Under the pieces are notes generated by a model. It did not search any database, was not told the origin of the DNA, and worked only from the letters and a program-made list of their open reading frames with translations. The position numbers and the translations under genes were made by a program. A DNA stretch of 56,055 nt from Lachnospiraceae bacterium. Lineage in GTDB: Bacteria > Bacillota > Clostridia > Lachnospirales > Lachnospiraceae. The stretch lies in assembly GCA_011958945.1 (NCBI GenBank), contig BLLT01000003.1:1-56055 (forward strand), given 5' to 3'. Each line of letters opens with the position of its first letter. The first letter of the stretch is position 1. Positions 29,602 through 37,148 of the stretch are shown here, one piece after another.

Positions 29602-30314
29602 AAAAAACACCGCCTTTCTGATAACTTCACTATACCAGAAAAACGGTTATAAATGTAGAAAAGCCCAGTCAATGATGGAACTTTGTCTACAGTCTGAGAC
29701 GGTGGAATTATCCACCGCCTGTTGATTTCGTAAAATATCCTATTTTATGAAAAATGAATAGTACAAATCATGAGACACCACTAAAATGAGTCTTTTCTCT
29801 ATTTGATACTGTACCGTATTTCTATGTGACAATCTAACGTCCTTATATAAAATACCATAAGATTATTGAAAAATCAACAATTATTTATATAACAAAAAGG
29901 GGACAGATTAATATTGTAATTTATGAATATTTTCAAGACAGGGGCCCAACCAGCCATGATAGCAAATATTTCGATATTTTTTGCTATAAACCGTCAGGAT
30001 TAGCGTCAGGCTACATTGACTTCAAATTATATGTAGACAGCAGATTGGTGAACATTTGTATAGAAAACTTCTGAAAATCTATGCGGGTAAAAGTAAGCAG
30101 AAAACATCTATGAGATACATACATAAGCCGTCAAATGAGCCGTCAAATGAATCATCAACTGTTATATATCCCCTTTAAATATTCATCAGCAACATTAATT
30201 TCAGATAATAGTGTATGAAAGAGAAAAATTTTCATTAAATAGGATATTTTACGAAAAAATTATCTTGAATTTGCATGGGAAAAGAAAGGGTAATCCATAG
30301 GGGATTGAAATCAT
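29602..30314. other. AT-rich non-coding region upstream of the EPS locus
   Basis: About 700 bp with no supportable gene. It begins with IS flank, including a GGTGGAATTATCCACC hairpin at 29701-29716. Then comes the inverted-repeat-bounded segment described separately (29726-30256), containing a tandem GCCGTCAAATGA duplication near 30128-30151 and a hairpin around 29960-29988 (ATAGC/GCTAT ends, TTCG loop). It ends with the leader of the phosphatase gene, with AGGGGA about 11 nt before the ATG. Confidence 0.7.
29726..30256. promoter_or_regulatory. Candidate invertible promoter element bounded by 28-bp inverted repeats
   Basis: Left arm 29726-29753 and right arm 30229-30256 are inverted copies: 20 bp are identical (TTTCGTAAAATATCCTATTT), then one mismatch, then 7 more matching bases. 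They bound about 475 bp of AT-rich DNA. In the present orientation a plausible plus-strand promoter is TTGAAA (29866-29871), 16 bp, TATAAC (29888-29893). On the minus strand TTGCTG, 18 bp, TATATA (around 30160-30190) is another. Inversion would exchange which one faces the EPS operon at 30315. No recombinase gene lies in the window. A MITE is the main alternative. Confidence 0.55.
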
Positions 30315-31040
30315 ATGGAAGGATATATAGACATTCATTCTCATATACTTCCCGGTATAGATGACGGGGCAAAGAATTTTGAAATGAGTATGGTAATGCT
30401 GCAGATGGCATATGACAACAAAATCAGGAAAATTATTTTGACTCCGCATAATAAGATTGGACGCCATAATGCCGGACCGGAAAAAATACGGGAACTGGCA
30501 GAAAGGATAGAGGCCGCGGCTCATGCGGCGGATATGGATATCACATTTTATATTGGAAATGAACTCTACTATTCCAGCGAGACAGTCCATGCCTTGGAGG
30601 AAGGGAAGGCCTGTACGATGGCTGACTCCGGTTATGTGCTGGTGGAATTTGGACCCATGGATAGCTTGGAACATATAAGAGGAGGAATTTATCAGGTTCT
30701 GTCGGCGGGATACCGCCCGATTATTGCGCATGCGGAGCGTTACGAAAGCGTGTGCACGAAAGTAGAACACGTAGCGGATTTGGTAGCGATGGGCTGCTAC
30801 ATACAGGTGAATGCGGGAAGTGTGATGGGACAGTATGGAATGGGCATCAGGCAATTTATAAAAAGAGTAATGAAAAGGGGGCTTGTCCATTTTGTTGCAA
30901 CGGACTGCCATGATAAAAGCAGGAGAAGTCCGAAGATGTTGGAATGTGCAAGATACATGGAAAGGAAATTTGGCAGGGAGTATACGCACAGGCTGCTGTG
31001 TGAGAATCCCACATGTGTCATAGAAAATAGATATATATAA
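30315..31040 (+). CDS. cpsB: CpsB/Wzb-type tyrosine-protein phosphatase (PHP fold)
   Basis: 241 aa. PHP metal-binding motifs: DIHSHILPGIDDGAK, the histidine in ILTPHNKIG, the glutamate in YIGNELYY, the histidine in IIAHAERYE, and ATDCHDKSRRSP near the C-terminus. These Mn-dependent enzymes dephosphorylate the BY-kinase tail (the gene at 31935), setting polymer export and chain length. First gene of the EPS locus, immediately downstream of the candidate invertible element. Confidence 0.93.
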   Translation: MEGYIDIHSHILPGIDDGAKNFEMSMVMLQMAYDNKIRKIILTPHNKIGRHNAGPEKIRELAERIEAAAHAADMDITFYIGNELYYSSETVHALEEGKACTMADSGYVLVEFGPMDSLEHIRGGIYQVLSAGYRPIIAHAERYESVCTKVEHVADLVAMGCYIQVNAGSVMGQYGMGIRQFIKRVMKRGLVHFVATDCHDKSRRSPKMLECARYMERKFGREYTHRLLCENPTCVIENRYI

Positions 31041-31144
31041 AAGGCGCATAAAATTGTTGGCCGTGTAAATTTTGTATTTGCATAATACGTGGTGATAGAA
31101 ATGCATGCAGATGTACATGAAGGATTGCATTTTATGGAAAGGGC

Positions 31145-31894
31145 ATGGTTATTGAAATGGGTAACGGAAGAAAAAATAACGAAATTGAAATAGATTTGGT
31201 AGAGGTGCTCCATATTCTCCTTGAAAGGATATGGCTGATATTAGGAATGGGGCTCTTTTTGGCATTGGTTTGTTTTATCTTTAGCAAATTTGTTCTGACA
31301 CCCACATATGAATCTACGACTAAAATTTATATTTTGAATAAAACGGGGGAAACCTCTGTCACTTATAGCGATGTGCAGATGGGAACTCAGTTGACGAAGG
31401 ACTATGCGGAATTGATTAACAGCAGATATGTACTGGAGGAAGTGATTCAGAAGTTAGGGCTGGAAACGGAGTATCGTAATTTGCGGAAACAAGTTCGTGT
31501 AGCTACGCCTGCAGATACGCGTATTGTATCTATCACAGTGGAAGATATTGAACCGGCGCGGGCCATGCAGACTGCTAACTGTATTTGTGAGGTGGCAAGC
31601 AGCCATATTCAAAATGTTATGGATATAGAAGCGGTCAATGTGGTGGAGCCTGCGAATACGCCTACTGTAAAAGCGAGCCCTAGTGTGACAAAATGGACAC
31701 TTTTGGGAGGGATAGCTGGAGTACTGATAATATGCATCAGTATTTTTATGCAATACGCTATGGATGATACGATAAAATCTTCGGAAGATGTAGAGAAATA
31801 TTTGGGCCTGAGCACGCTGGCATTAATTCCGATAGTATCGGACGGGGATAAAGCCAAAGTAAAAGGCAGACCGAAGAAAGTAAAAAGGAAATAA
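31145..31894 (+). CDS. cpsC: Wzz/CpsC-type chain-length and kinase-activating protein
   Basis: 249 aa (or 245 from the ATG at 31157). Two membrane segments, about residues 30-52 (IWLILGMGLFLALVCFIFSK) and about 178-200 (WTLLGGIAGVLIICISIFM), flank an extracellular Wzz domain with PTYESTTKIYILNKTGE and RIVSITVEDIEP. The P-rich ending of the domain (VEPANTPTVKASPSV) is typical. The short basic cytoplasmic tail is where Gram-positive members activate the separate kinase CpsD. Followed 40 bp later by that kinase. Confidence 0.92.
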   Translation: MVIEMGNGRKNNEIEIDLVEVLHILLERIWLILGMGLFLALVCFIFSKFVLTPTYESTTKIYILNKTGETSVTYSDVQMGTQLTKDYAELINSRYVLEEVIQKLGLETEYRNLRKQVRVATPADTRIVSITVEDIEPARAMQTANCICEVASSHIQNVMDIEAVNVVEPANTPTVKASPSVTKWTLLGGIAGVLIICISIFMQYAMDDTIKSSEDVEKYLGLSTLALIPIVSDGDKAKVKGRPKKVKRK

Positions 31895-31934
31895 AATGGT
31901 AAGTTTGGAAAGGGAATGAAAGGAGAAAAAGGCT

Positions 31935-32669
31935 GTGCAGGAAGTGACTTTGCAGTTTGGAAAAACGGAAGATTACCGGACAAGAGAGGCATTTAAAACA
32001 CTTCGCTCCAACATAGAATTTTGCGGTGACGGGATAAAAGTAGTGGCAGTGACAAGTTGTACGCCTAATGAAGGAAAATCCAGCATTGCAATGGAGCTGG
32101 CGAAAGCATTTGCAGAAGCGGGGAATAAGACAATGCTCATAGATGCGGATATGCGCAAGTCCATACTGGTGGGCCGATATCGGACCGGCGCAGTAAAACT
32201 GGGGCTAACCCACTGTTTAATAGGGAAAGCAGAGTATCAGGATGTGGTATGCAAAACAAATGTCAGTAATCTGTATGTGACTTTTTCCGGTCCAGTGCCG
32301 CCAAACCCAAGCGAACTGTTAGGGGGTGAGAGATTCCTTGCCATATTGACGGCTTTGAGGAGCTCTTTTGATTATGTAATTATTGATACACCGCCTTTGG
32401 GAAGTGTTATTGATGCGGCAGTAGCGGCCAAAAGCTGCGATGGCACAGTGTTGGTGGTGGAGAATAATGCGGTGAGTTATCGCTTCGTGCAGTCGGTCAA
32501 GGAGCAGCTGGATAAGGCCGGAAGCAGGATTCTGGGAGTGGTATTGAACAAAGTGGATATGGATGGCAGAGGCTATTACGGCCATTATGGGAGATACTAT
32601 GGAAAATATTATGGGAAATATTACGGAAGATATGGCGATGGGGAAAATGAGACAGCGGCAGAGAAATAG
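31935..32669 (+). CDS. cpsD: CpsD-type bacterial tyrosine kinase
   Basis: 244 aa with a GTG start preceded by AAAGGAG. Walker A SCTPNEGKSSIAMELAKAF, Walker A' TMLIDADMRKS and Walker B FDYVIIDTPPLGS are all present. The C-terminus is a tyrosine-glycine cluster with about nine Tyr (YYGHYGRYYGKYY and on), the autophosphorylation tail. It works with the CpsC-like protein upstream; the cycle of tail phosphorylation and CpsB dephosphorylation controls polymer assembly at the inner face of the membrane. Confidence 0.94.
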   Translation: MQEVTLQFGKTEDYRTREAFKTLRSNIEFCGDGIKVVAVTSCTPNEGKSSIAMELAKAFAEAGNKTMLIDADMRKSILVGRYRTGAVKLGLTHCLIGKAEYQDVVCKTNVSNLYVTFSGPVPPNPSELLGGERFLAILTALRSSFDYVIIDTPPLGSVIDAAVAAKSCDGTVLVVENNAVSYRFVQSVKEQLDKAGSRILGVVLNKVDMDGRGYYGHYGRYYGKYYGKYYGRYGDGENETAAEK

Positions 32670-32807
32670 CGGAATATTGGTATTCTTCACAATGATTTGC
32701 GGTTTCGCAAAGCTGGGGTATGGAGGCTGAAAACTTATGCTGCGCAAATTTGTGCCTGCGAAATGCATATTTTATATGAATGAAAGCTTGCGGGGTATGG
32801 AAAGGGC

Positions 32808-33764
32808 ATGGTTACTAAAATGAAAAACGGTAAAACATTGGGCATTATGCTGGCAATTGCAAATGCGGTACTGGCAATAGTCAGTGTTGTGCTATACATA
32901 GGAACAGACCGGAAAGAACCTACATTTGAATTTACGGAAACAAATGTTATATACGAGGAAGGAATGGAGGAATCCCGGCTTTTGGAAGGTATCATGGCTT
33001 ATGATAACGTGGATGGGGATTTAACAGATAAGATTGTAGTGGAAAAGAGAATAGAAAACCAGGAGCAGAATTCGGTTGTTATCTTTTATGCGGTTAGCGA
33101 CAGCGCAGGGAATGTGGCGAAATGTTCCAGGGAATTTACTGCTATTTACCGAATAGAGACGGAGGAGACCGATAATCAGGAACTACAGGATGGTCCTCTG
33201 GTGCAGTCGGGAGTCTGGTCAGTTCTGGAAGGGGGAGGAACAGGCGGTAACAGTTTGGCAGATGAATCTGTAAAAGGGGATGGAAAAGAAACCGATGGCC
33301 AGGATTTGGATGCCGGAGAGGCGGGAGAGGATGAAAGTGCAGGGGAGGAAGAAAACGAAGACGGTTTAGAAGAGGAAGAGGGAATAGAGGAAACGGAGCA
33401 GCAAGAACAGGGTCAGGAACGGGATGCCGAGCAGCAGGAGCAGACACCGGAGCGGGATGACGGGCAGCAAGGGCAGACACCGGAGCGGGATACGCAGGCA
33501 ATGAGAAACAGGCCAGACCCGGAAGCGCCTGTCCTGGAATTGAGGGTATCGGAAGTTACAACCCAGGTAGGGGTTGCGCCGGCTTGGGTAAACGTAATAG
33601 GAACACTGTCGGATGATAAAGATAATTATGAAACTTTGTTTGGAAATCTGGAAATAAGTAAATACAACATAAACCAGGCGGGTACGTATCAAGTAAAAGT
33701 ATCTACCAGGGATTCTGATGGAAATAAGTCGGGAGAGGCGCCGTTAACTATTATTGTTCGGTAG
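32808..33764 (+). CDS. Membrane-anchored protein with two Ig-like (DUF5011-type) domains
   Basis: 318 aa. One membrane segment (about residues 10-32, GIMLAIANAVLAIVSVVLYIG). An extracellular domain with EEGMEESRLLEGIMAYDNVD and GNVAKCSREF is typical of DUF5011 Ig-like folds. A Glu/Gln-rich linker (about 115-235) holds three imperfect repeats of QQEQTPERD type, and a second Ig-like domain contains NINQAGTYQVKVSTRDSDGN. Probably a surface or adhesion-like accessory of EPS export; the function is not established. The linker repeats could vary in number between strains. Confidence 0.8.
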   Translation: MVTKMKNGKTLGIMLAIANAVLAIVSVVLYIGTDRKEPTFEFTETNVIYEEGMEESRLLEGIMAYDNVDGDLTDKIVVEKRIENQEQNSVVIFYAVSDSAGNVAKCSREFTAIYRIETEETDNQELQDGPLVQSGVWSVLEGGGTGGNSLADESVKGDGKETDGQDLDAGEAGEDESAGEEENEDGLEEEEGIEETEQQEQGQERDAEQQEQTPERDDGQQGQTPERDTQAMRNRPDPEAPVLELRVSEVTTQVGVAPAWVNVIGTLSDDKDNYETLFGNLEISKYNINQAGTYQVKVSTRDSDGNKSGEAPLTIIVR

Positions 33765-33788
33765 AATAGCGGCGAAGGCGTTTGAGAT

Positions 33789-34937
33789 ATGGTGAACAAG
33801 AAGAAACGTGATGAACAGGCGAATCTGGAGAAAGAGAAATTGTTGAATCCGGAGAGGATGGAGGAAAAAAGAAAAAAGAGAAAAAGGAGAATTGCTTTCA
33901 GTATAGCTGGCGGAGCAGTTTTGCTTATAGTTGTTGTGGTTGTTGCATTCAGTTTAACGAGGATGGTGGGTAAAAATAGCCTTCACAGCAAAGCGGCCGC
34001 CGCCGTACCGGATTTGAGCCCGGTTACAGCAACAGAGGTTCTGACGGAAGAAGAAAAGGAAACATGGCAGGAAGGATGGGTAAAGCATAAAGGAACAATC
34101 TATGCTTATAACGAAGAGATGATGACATTCCTGTTTATGGGTATTGATAAAGATGGCGATGCAAAGGAAGTGGCAGAAGGAACGGAGGGAGGACAGGCGG
34201 ATGCTTTGTTTTTGGCGGCTGTAAACCCCAAAGACCAAACCGTCAAGATAATAGGGCTTAACCGGAATACTATGGCGGATGTGGATATTTATAATGAAGA
34301 AGGCGCTTATGTGAACACGGTAAAAGCGCAGATTGCGGTGCAGCATGGGTTTGGAAATGGCATGGAAGAAAGCTGCGATTATCAGTGCAAAGCCATATCG
34401 CGATTGTTTTATGGACTCCCCATACATGGTTATGCAGCAATTAATATGGCAGCCATTCCGGCACTTAATGATGCGGTAGGCGGTGTAGATGTGACAGTGC
34501 AGGAGGATCTCAGCGTAAAAGACCCACTGCTGACGGAAGGTGCTCGGGTGCATTTGGAAGGAAAAAGTGCATTCTGGTATGTGAAATACAGAGATATGAA
34601 TCAATTTGGCTCTGCGGACGGACGGCTGGAAAGACAAAAACAATATTTGGCGGGGTTTATGGAAGCAGCTAAAAAGACAGCAAAAGAGGATATGTCTGTT
34701 GTGGCTCGCCTGTATAGTGCATTGAAGCCGATGATGGTAACGAATATCACATCAGGGGAAGCAGTATATTTGGCAACAGAGCTGCTGAATTATGATTTTG
34801 GCGGGAAAGACGGATTCCGCATGATGGAGGGCGAGACAGTCATGGGTGAGGTTTTTGAAGAATTTTATGCGGATGAGGAAGCCCTTTATGAGATGATATT
34901 GGATATTTTTTACGAGCCGGTGGCTGGGCCGGAATAA
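33789..34937 (+). CDS. LytR-CpsA-Psr (LCP) family glycopolymer transferase
   Basis: 382 aa. A very basic cytoplasmic N-terminus of about 38 residues, TM at about 39-60, then the LCP domain with FLFMGIDKDGDAKEV, GGQADALFLAAVNPKDQTVK, the catalytic-site arginine in IGLNRNTMADVDIYN, and YAAINMAAIPALNDAVGGVD. LCP enzymes attach lipid-linked glycopolymers to peptidoglycan outside the membrane, so the EPS of this locus is probably wall-anchored at least in part. Start ATG with only a weak ribosome site. Confidence 0.92.
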   Translation: MVNKKKRDEQANLEKEKLLNPERMEEKRKKRKRRIAFSIAGGAVLLIVVVVVAFSLTRMVGKNSLHSKAAAAVPDLSPVTATEVLTEEEKETWQEGWVKHKGTIYAYNEEMMTFLFMGIDKDGDAKEVAEGTEGGQADALFLAAVNPKDQTVKIIGLNRNTMADVDIYNEEGAYVNTVKAQIAVQHGFGNGMEESCDYQCKAISRLFYGLPIHGYAAINMAAIPALNDAVGGVDVTVQEDLSVKDPLLTEGARVHLEGKSAFWYVKYRDMNQFGSADGRLERQKQYLAGFMEAAKKTAKEDMSVVARLYSALKPMMVTNITSGEAVYLATELLNYDFGGKDGFRMMEGETVMGEVFEEFYADEEALYEMILDIFYEPVAGPE

Positions 34938-35112
34938 TTGCAAGGGTTGGGTTATATATAGTCGGTGATTGAAAATCGCCGACTGCGCCGAGCACGATTG
35001 CGAAGCAATCACTTCATCTCGTGCGAGTGCGCATCCCCCGGAGGGCTATATATCTGACAATTATTTAATGCCAGATATATAGATGCATAGAGAAAGGAAG
35101 TTTGTGATAGCA

Positions 35113-35892
35113 ATGAGAAAGAAAAGGGGCAAACATGCGATGCTGTTGGCGGCTGGGTTTTGCTTGGCCATTTTGACAGCAGGCGGGTGTGGAAATACAG
35201 AAGAAACGGTTCGAAATACGGATAGTTCCAGGGAGGAGTCCGGTGAAGAAAAAGGCGGGCTTGCCCATGAGACGGCAGCGGATGGGCATGTGAATTTTGA
35301 AGCCTTGCAGCAGGAGAACCCGGATATTTTTGCGTGGCTGTATGTACCGGGAACAGATATTGATACACCAGTGCTGCAAAGTGCCATATCCGATGATTTT
35401 TACCAAAATCATACATCGAATGGCGAAGAAGGGCAGGATGGCGCTTTATATACGGAAATGCCCAATATGATGAATATGTGTGATTTTAATACCATTATAC
35501 ATGGAAAGGACAGTAAGGAAAGAGATTTGTTCGCCAGTTTACATAGATTTGAAGAGCCGGAGTTTTTTCAGGAAAACGAAAAGTTTTATCTTTATTTGCC
35601 GGACAATGTACTGACTTATGAAGTGTTCGCCGCTTATTACGATGAGGGGAGCGATATTTTAAGAAGGTTTGATTACACTACCTATGCCGGATGTGAGGCA
35701 TATTTACGCCAGGTGTATGGCTCCCGGGAAATGGGGAAGCAGCAGCGGGAAGGATGGGATGATTTGACTCCCTATCACTTTATTGTGACCCTCAACGGAG
35801 AGGTGCGCGGCGGGGAAGACAAGCAGTATGTAGTGCTGGGCGCACTCGTAGGGGATGCGGCGGGCAAGATAGACAGAGTAATACTGGACTGA
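35113..35892 (+). CDS. Sortase-B-like lipoprotein without the catalytic cysteine
   Basis: 259 aa from the ATG after AAAGGAAG; GTG at 35104 and ATG at 35083 are alternatives. Hydrophobic signal ending LTAGGC, so Cys26 would be lipidated. From residue 60 it follows class B sortase order: NPDIFAWLYVPGTDIDTPVL, the TIIHG block with His130, LFASLHRFEEPEFF, LYLPDNVLTYEVFAAY. At the active site the expected TLxTC reads TLNGE (226-230), so the cysteine is Glu230, and the usual Arg region reads KQYVVLG. No cysteine is available to replace it. It is therefore probably a binding or scaffolding protein and not a transpeptidase. Confidence 0.8.
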   Translation: MRKKRGKHAMLLAAGFCLAILTAGGCGNTEETVRNTDSSREESGEEKGGLAHETAADGHVNFEALQQENPDIFAWLYVPGTDIDTPVLQSAISDDFYQNHTSNGEEGQDGALYTEMPNMMNMCDFNTIIHGKDSKERDLFASLHRFEEPEFFQENEKFYLYLPDNVLTYEVFAAYYDEGSDILRRFDYTTYAGCEAYLRQVYGSREMGKQQREGWDDLTPYHFIVTLNGEVRGGEDKQYVVLGALVGDAAGKIDRVILD

Positions 35893-35925
35893 TGTCTGAT
35901 GGTGAACAGCCAAAAATGATAAAGG

Positions 35926-35948
35926 TATTAGCATCTAAGATGTTAATA
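35926..35948. promoter_or_regulatory. Inverted repeat before the secreted-protein gene
   Basis: TATTAGCATC (35926-35935) and GATGTTAATA (35939-35948) form a 10-bp inverted repeat with one mismatch and a 3-base spacer. It sits about 40 bp before the gene at 35989 and overlaps a TATAAA-like -10 candidate, so it could be an operator or a leader hairpin. Confidence 0.35.
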
Positions 35949-35988
35949 TAAACCACACTTAGGAATGGGGAAAGGAGGTATGTGACCC

Positions 35989-36555
35989 ATGAAAAAATTA
36001 ATTGCATTATTATCGGCAGCGACATTGTTGGCTTCTATGACAGTGTCCGCAGCACCCAGCCCATCGGCAGCAGCAGTGACGGCTACCAATGCAGCTGTAG
36101 AGGCAGGCTTTGCCAACGCATCACAGCAGGAAATGGCAGCTGCACGCGGCATGACGGCAACTGAGTATTATAACAATGCCATCACATCCACACCGGGTGT
36201 GACAAATGCAATGCCGGTTGGCCAGGGCGGCAAGATCGTCATCAATGGTGTTACCACCAATATGACAGCACAGCTTGCAAAGGTCGACAAGGCAACGGCT
36301 GCAGGCGCAAATGAGCAGGCAGCGGCACTGGGCGGAACTTTACTGAACGTAGTGAAAGTAAGCTTCCCCGGTGCAAACTTTAAGACAGCAACCATCAATT
36401 TCTACCTGAAAGGGCTTCCGAACGGCGCGAAAGTAGCTGTAAAGCAGCTCGTAAACGGAGTTTGGGTTGATGTGGATGTTGTAGAAGTAAGGGCTGATCA
36501 TGTGGTACTGAACCTGAATTATGCAGGCGCAGTAGCATTTGTACAGATTCCTTAA
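35989..36555 (+). CDS. Secreted 188-aa protein of unknown function
   Basis: Clear signal peptide MKKLIALLSAATLLASMTVS followed by AAPS. The mature protein is Ala/Val/Thr-rich, with few charges and no cysteine, and a C-terminal beta-rich part (ATINFYLKGLPNGAKVAVKQ, VLNLNYAGAVAFVQIP). A near-ideal AAAGGAGG site and a regular set of preferred codons suggest high expression. It follows the sortase-like lipoprotein within the EPS locus. I do not recognise a family. A matrix or surface protein exported along with the polysaccharide is a reasonable guess. Confidence 0.85.
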   Translation: MKKLIALLSAATLLASMTVSAAPSPSAAAVTATNAAVEAGFANASQQEMAAARGMTATEYYNNAITSTPGVTNAMPVGQGGKIVINGVTTNMTAQLAKVDKATAAGANEQAAALGGTLLNVVKVSFPGANFKTATINFYLKGLPNGAKVAVKQLVNGVWVDVDVVEVRADHVVLNLNYAGAVAFVQIP

Positions 36556-36622
36556 TAGTTCCAAAGATTGTTAAGAGTTGTAAGATAAACATGTTTTTCT
36601 GCTAACAGCCAAGTGTGGGAAC

Positions 36623-36650
36623 GGTGCGGCAGCAGGAATGCGGCCGCACC
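36623..36650. terminator. GC-rich hairpin after the secreted-protein gene
   Basis: GGTGCGGC (36623-36630) pairs perfectly with GCCGCACC (36643-36650) around a 12-nt loop; what follows is A-rich, with no T run. It may be a weak terminator or an mRNA-stabilising 3' hairpin for the secreted-protein transcript. Confidence 0.4.
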
Positions 36651-36695
36651 GAAAAAAGAAAGTATAAAGTTAATAATAAAATACCAGAATTTTTC

Positions 36696-36704
36696 GGGGG
36701 GGGG
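36696..36704 (+). repeat. Run of nine G at the ribosome-binding region of a small membrane-protein gene
   Basis: Nine consecutive G (36696-36704) then TGGAATAGA and a TTG start at 36714. The G run could itself pair with the 16S anti-Shine-Dalgarno, so its length would change both spacing and strength. A second nine-G run lies 2.2 kb downstream, within the acyltransferase gene. Confidence 0.75.
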
Positions 36705-36713
36705 TGGAATAGA

Positions 36714-37109
36714 TTGAGGAAGAAAATGTTGCATCTACCGCCCTTTTATAATAAACGTGAAGACTATAGAACAGGAAATACAGAAACGGATTTTACGGAA
36801 TCAAAAATGAAAAGTCACGAAATGTATGCAACAGAAATAGAAAATGAAGAAATTGATGAGTTAGAAAGGGAAGTATGGAGGATATTTCATCAGGAATCGG
36901 ATGAGAAAGAAAAAGATGGGGATGATGAAAGGTTCATTTGGCAGGGAAAGATGAGATATCTGGCTGATATAGTACTGAATATGCTTATTATGCTTTTGCC
37001 GGTATTGCTGTCAATAATGGTAACAGGCTTTTTGATACAGGGGGGGAAAGTTTTTTGGTGCAGATTGGCGGATTTATGGAGAGGGAAAGAAAATAAGAGA
37101 AATTTCTGA
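36714..37109 (+). CDS. Small single-pass membrane protein
   Basis: 131 aa from TTG at 36714 (127 from the ATG at 36726). A long hydrophilic, strongly acidic N-terminal region (IENEEIDELEREVWRIFHQE, possible short coiled coil) leads to one membrane segment near the C-terminus (IVLNMLIMLLPVLLSIMVTG) and a short basic tail. The frame also stays open upstream to a GTG at 36615 through the nine-G run, but that part overlaps a GC-rich hairpin and looks non-coding. Unknown function; lying within the EPS locus, it could be a regulator or export accessory. Confidence 0.6.
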   Translation: MRKKMLHLPPFYNKREDYRTGNTETDFTESKMKSHEMYATEIENEEIDELEREVWRIFHQESDEKEKDGDDERFIWQGKMRYLADIVLNMLIMLLPVLLSIMVTGFLIQGGKVFWCRLADLWRGKENKRNF

Positions 37110-37148
37110 AAGCACACATATAAAACAAACAGTGAGGAGATGGGTATT

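Noticed and set aside
30249-31130. Minus-strand 293-aa frame over the phosphatase gene and the right inverted-repeat arm
   Set aside because: Shadow of the PHP phosphatase; not a recombinase, which I had hoped to find beside the inverted repeats.
35113-35892. Functional class B sortase
   Set aside because: The catalytic cysteine position is Glu and the Arg is gone, in an otherwise intact frame.
36615-36713. N-terminal extension of the small membrane protein through the G run
   Set aside because: Covers a GC-rich hairpin and reads like non-coding sequence; kept only as an alternative.
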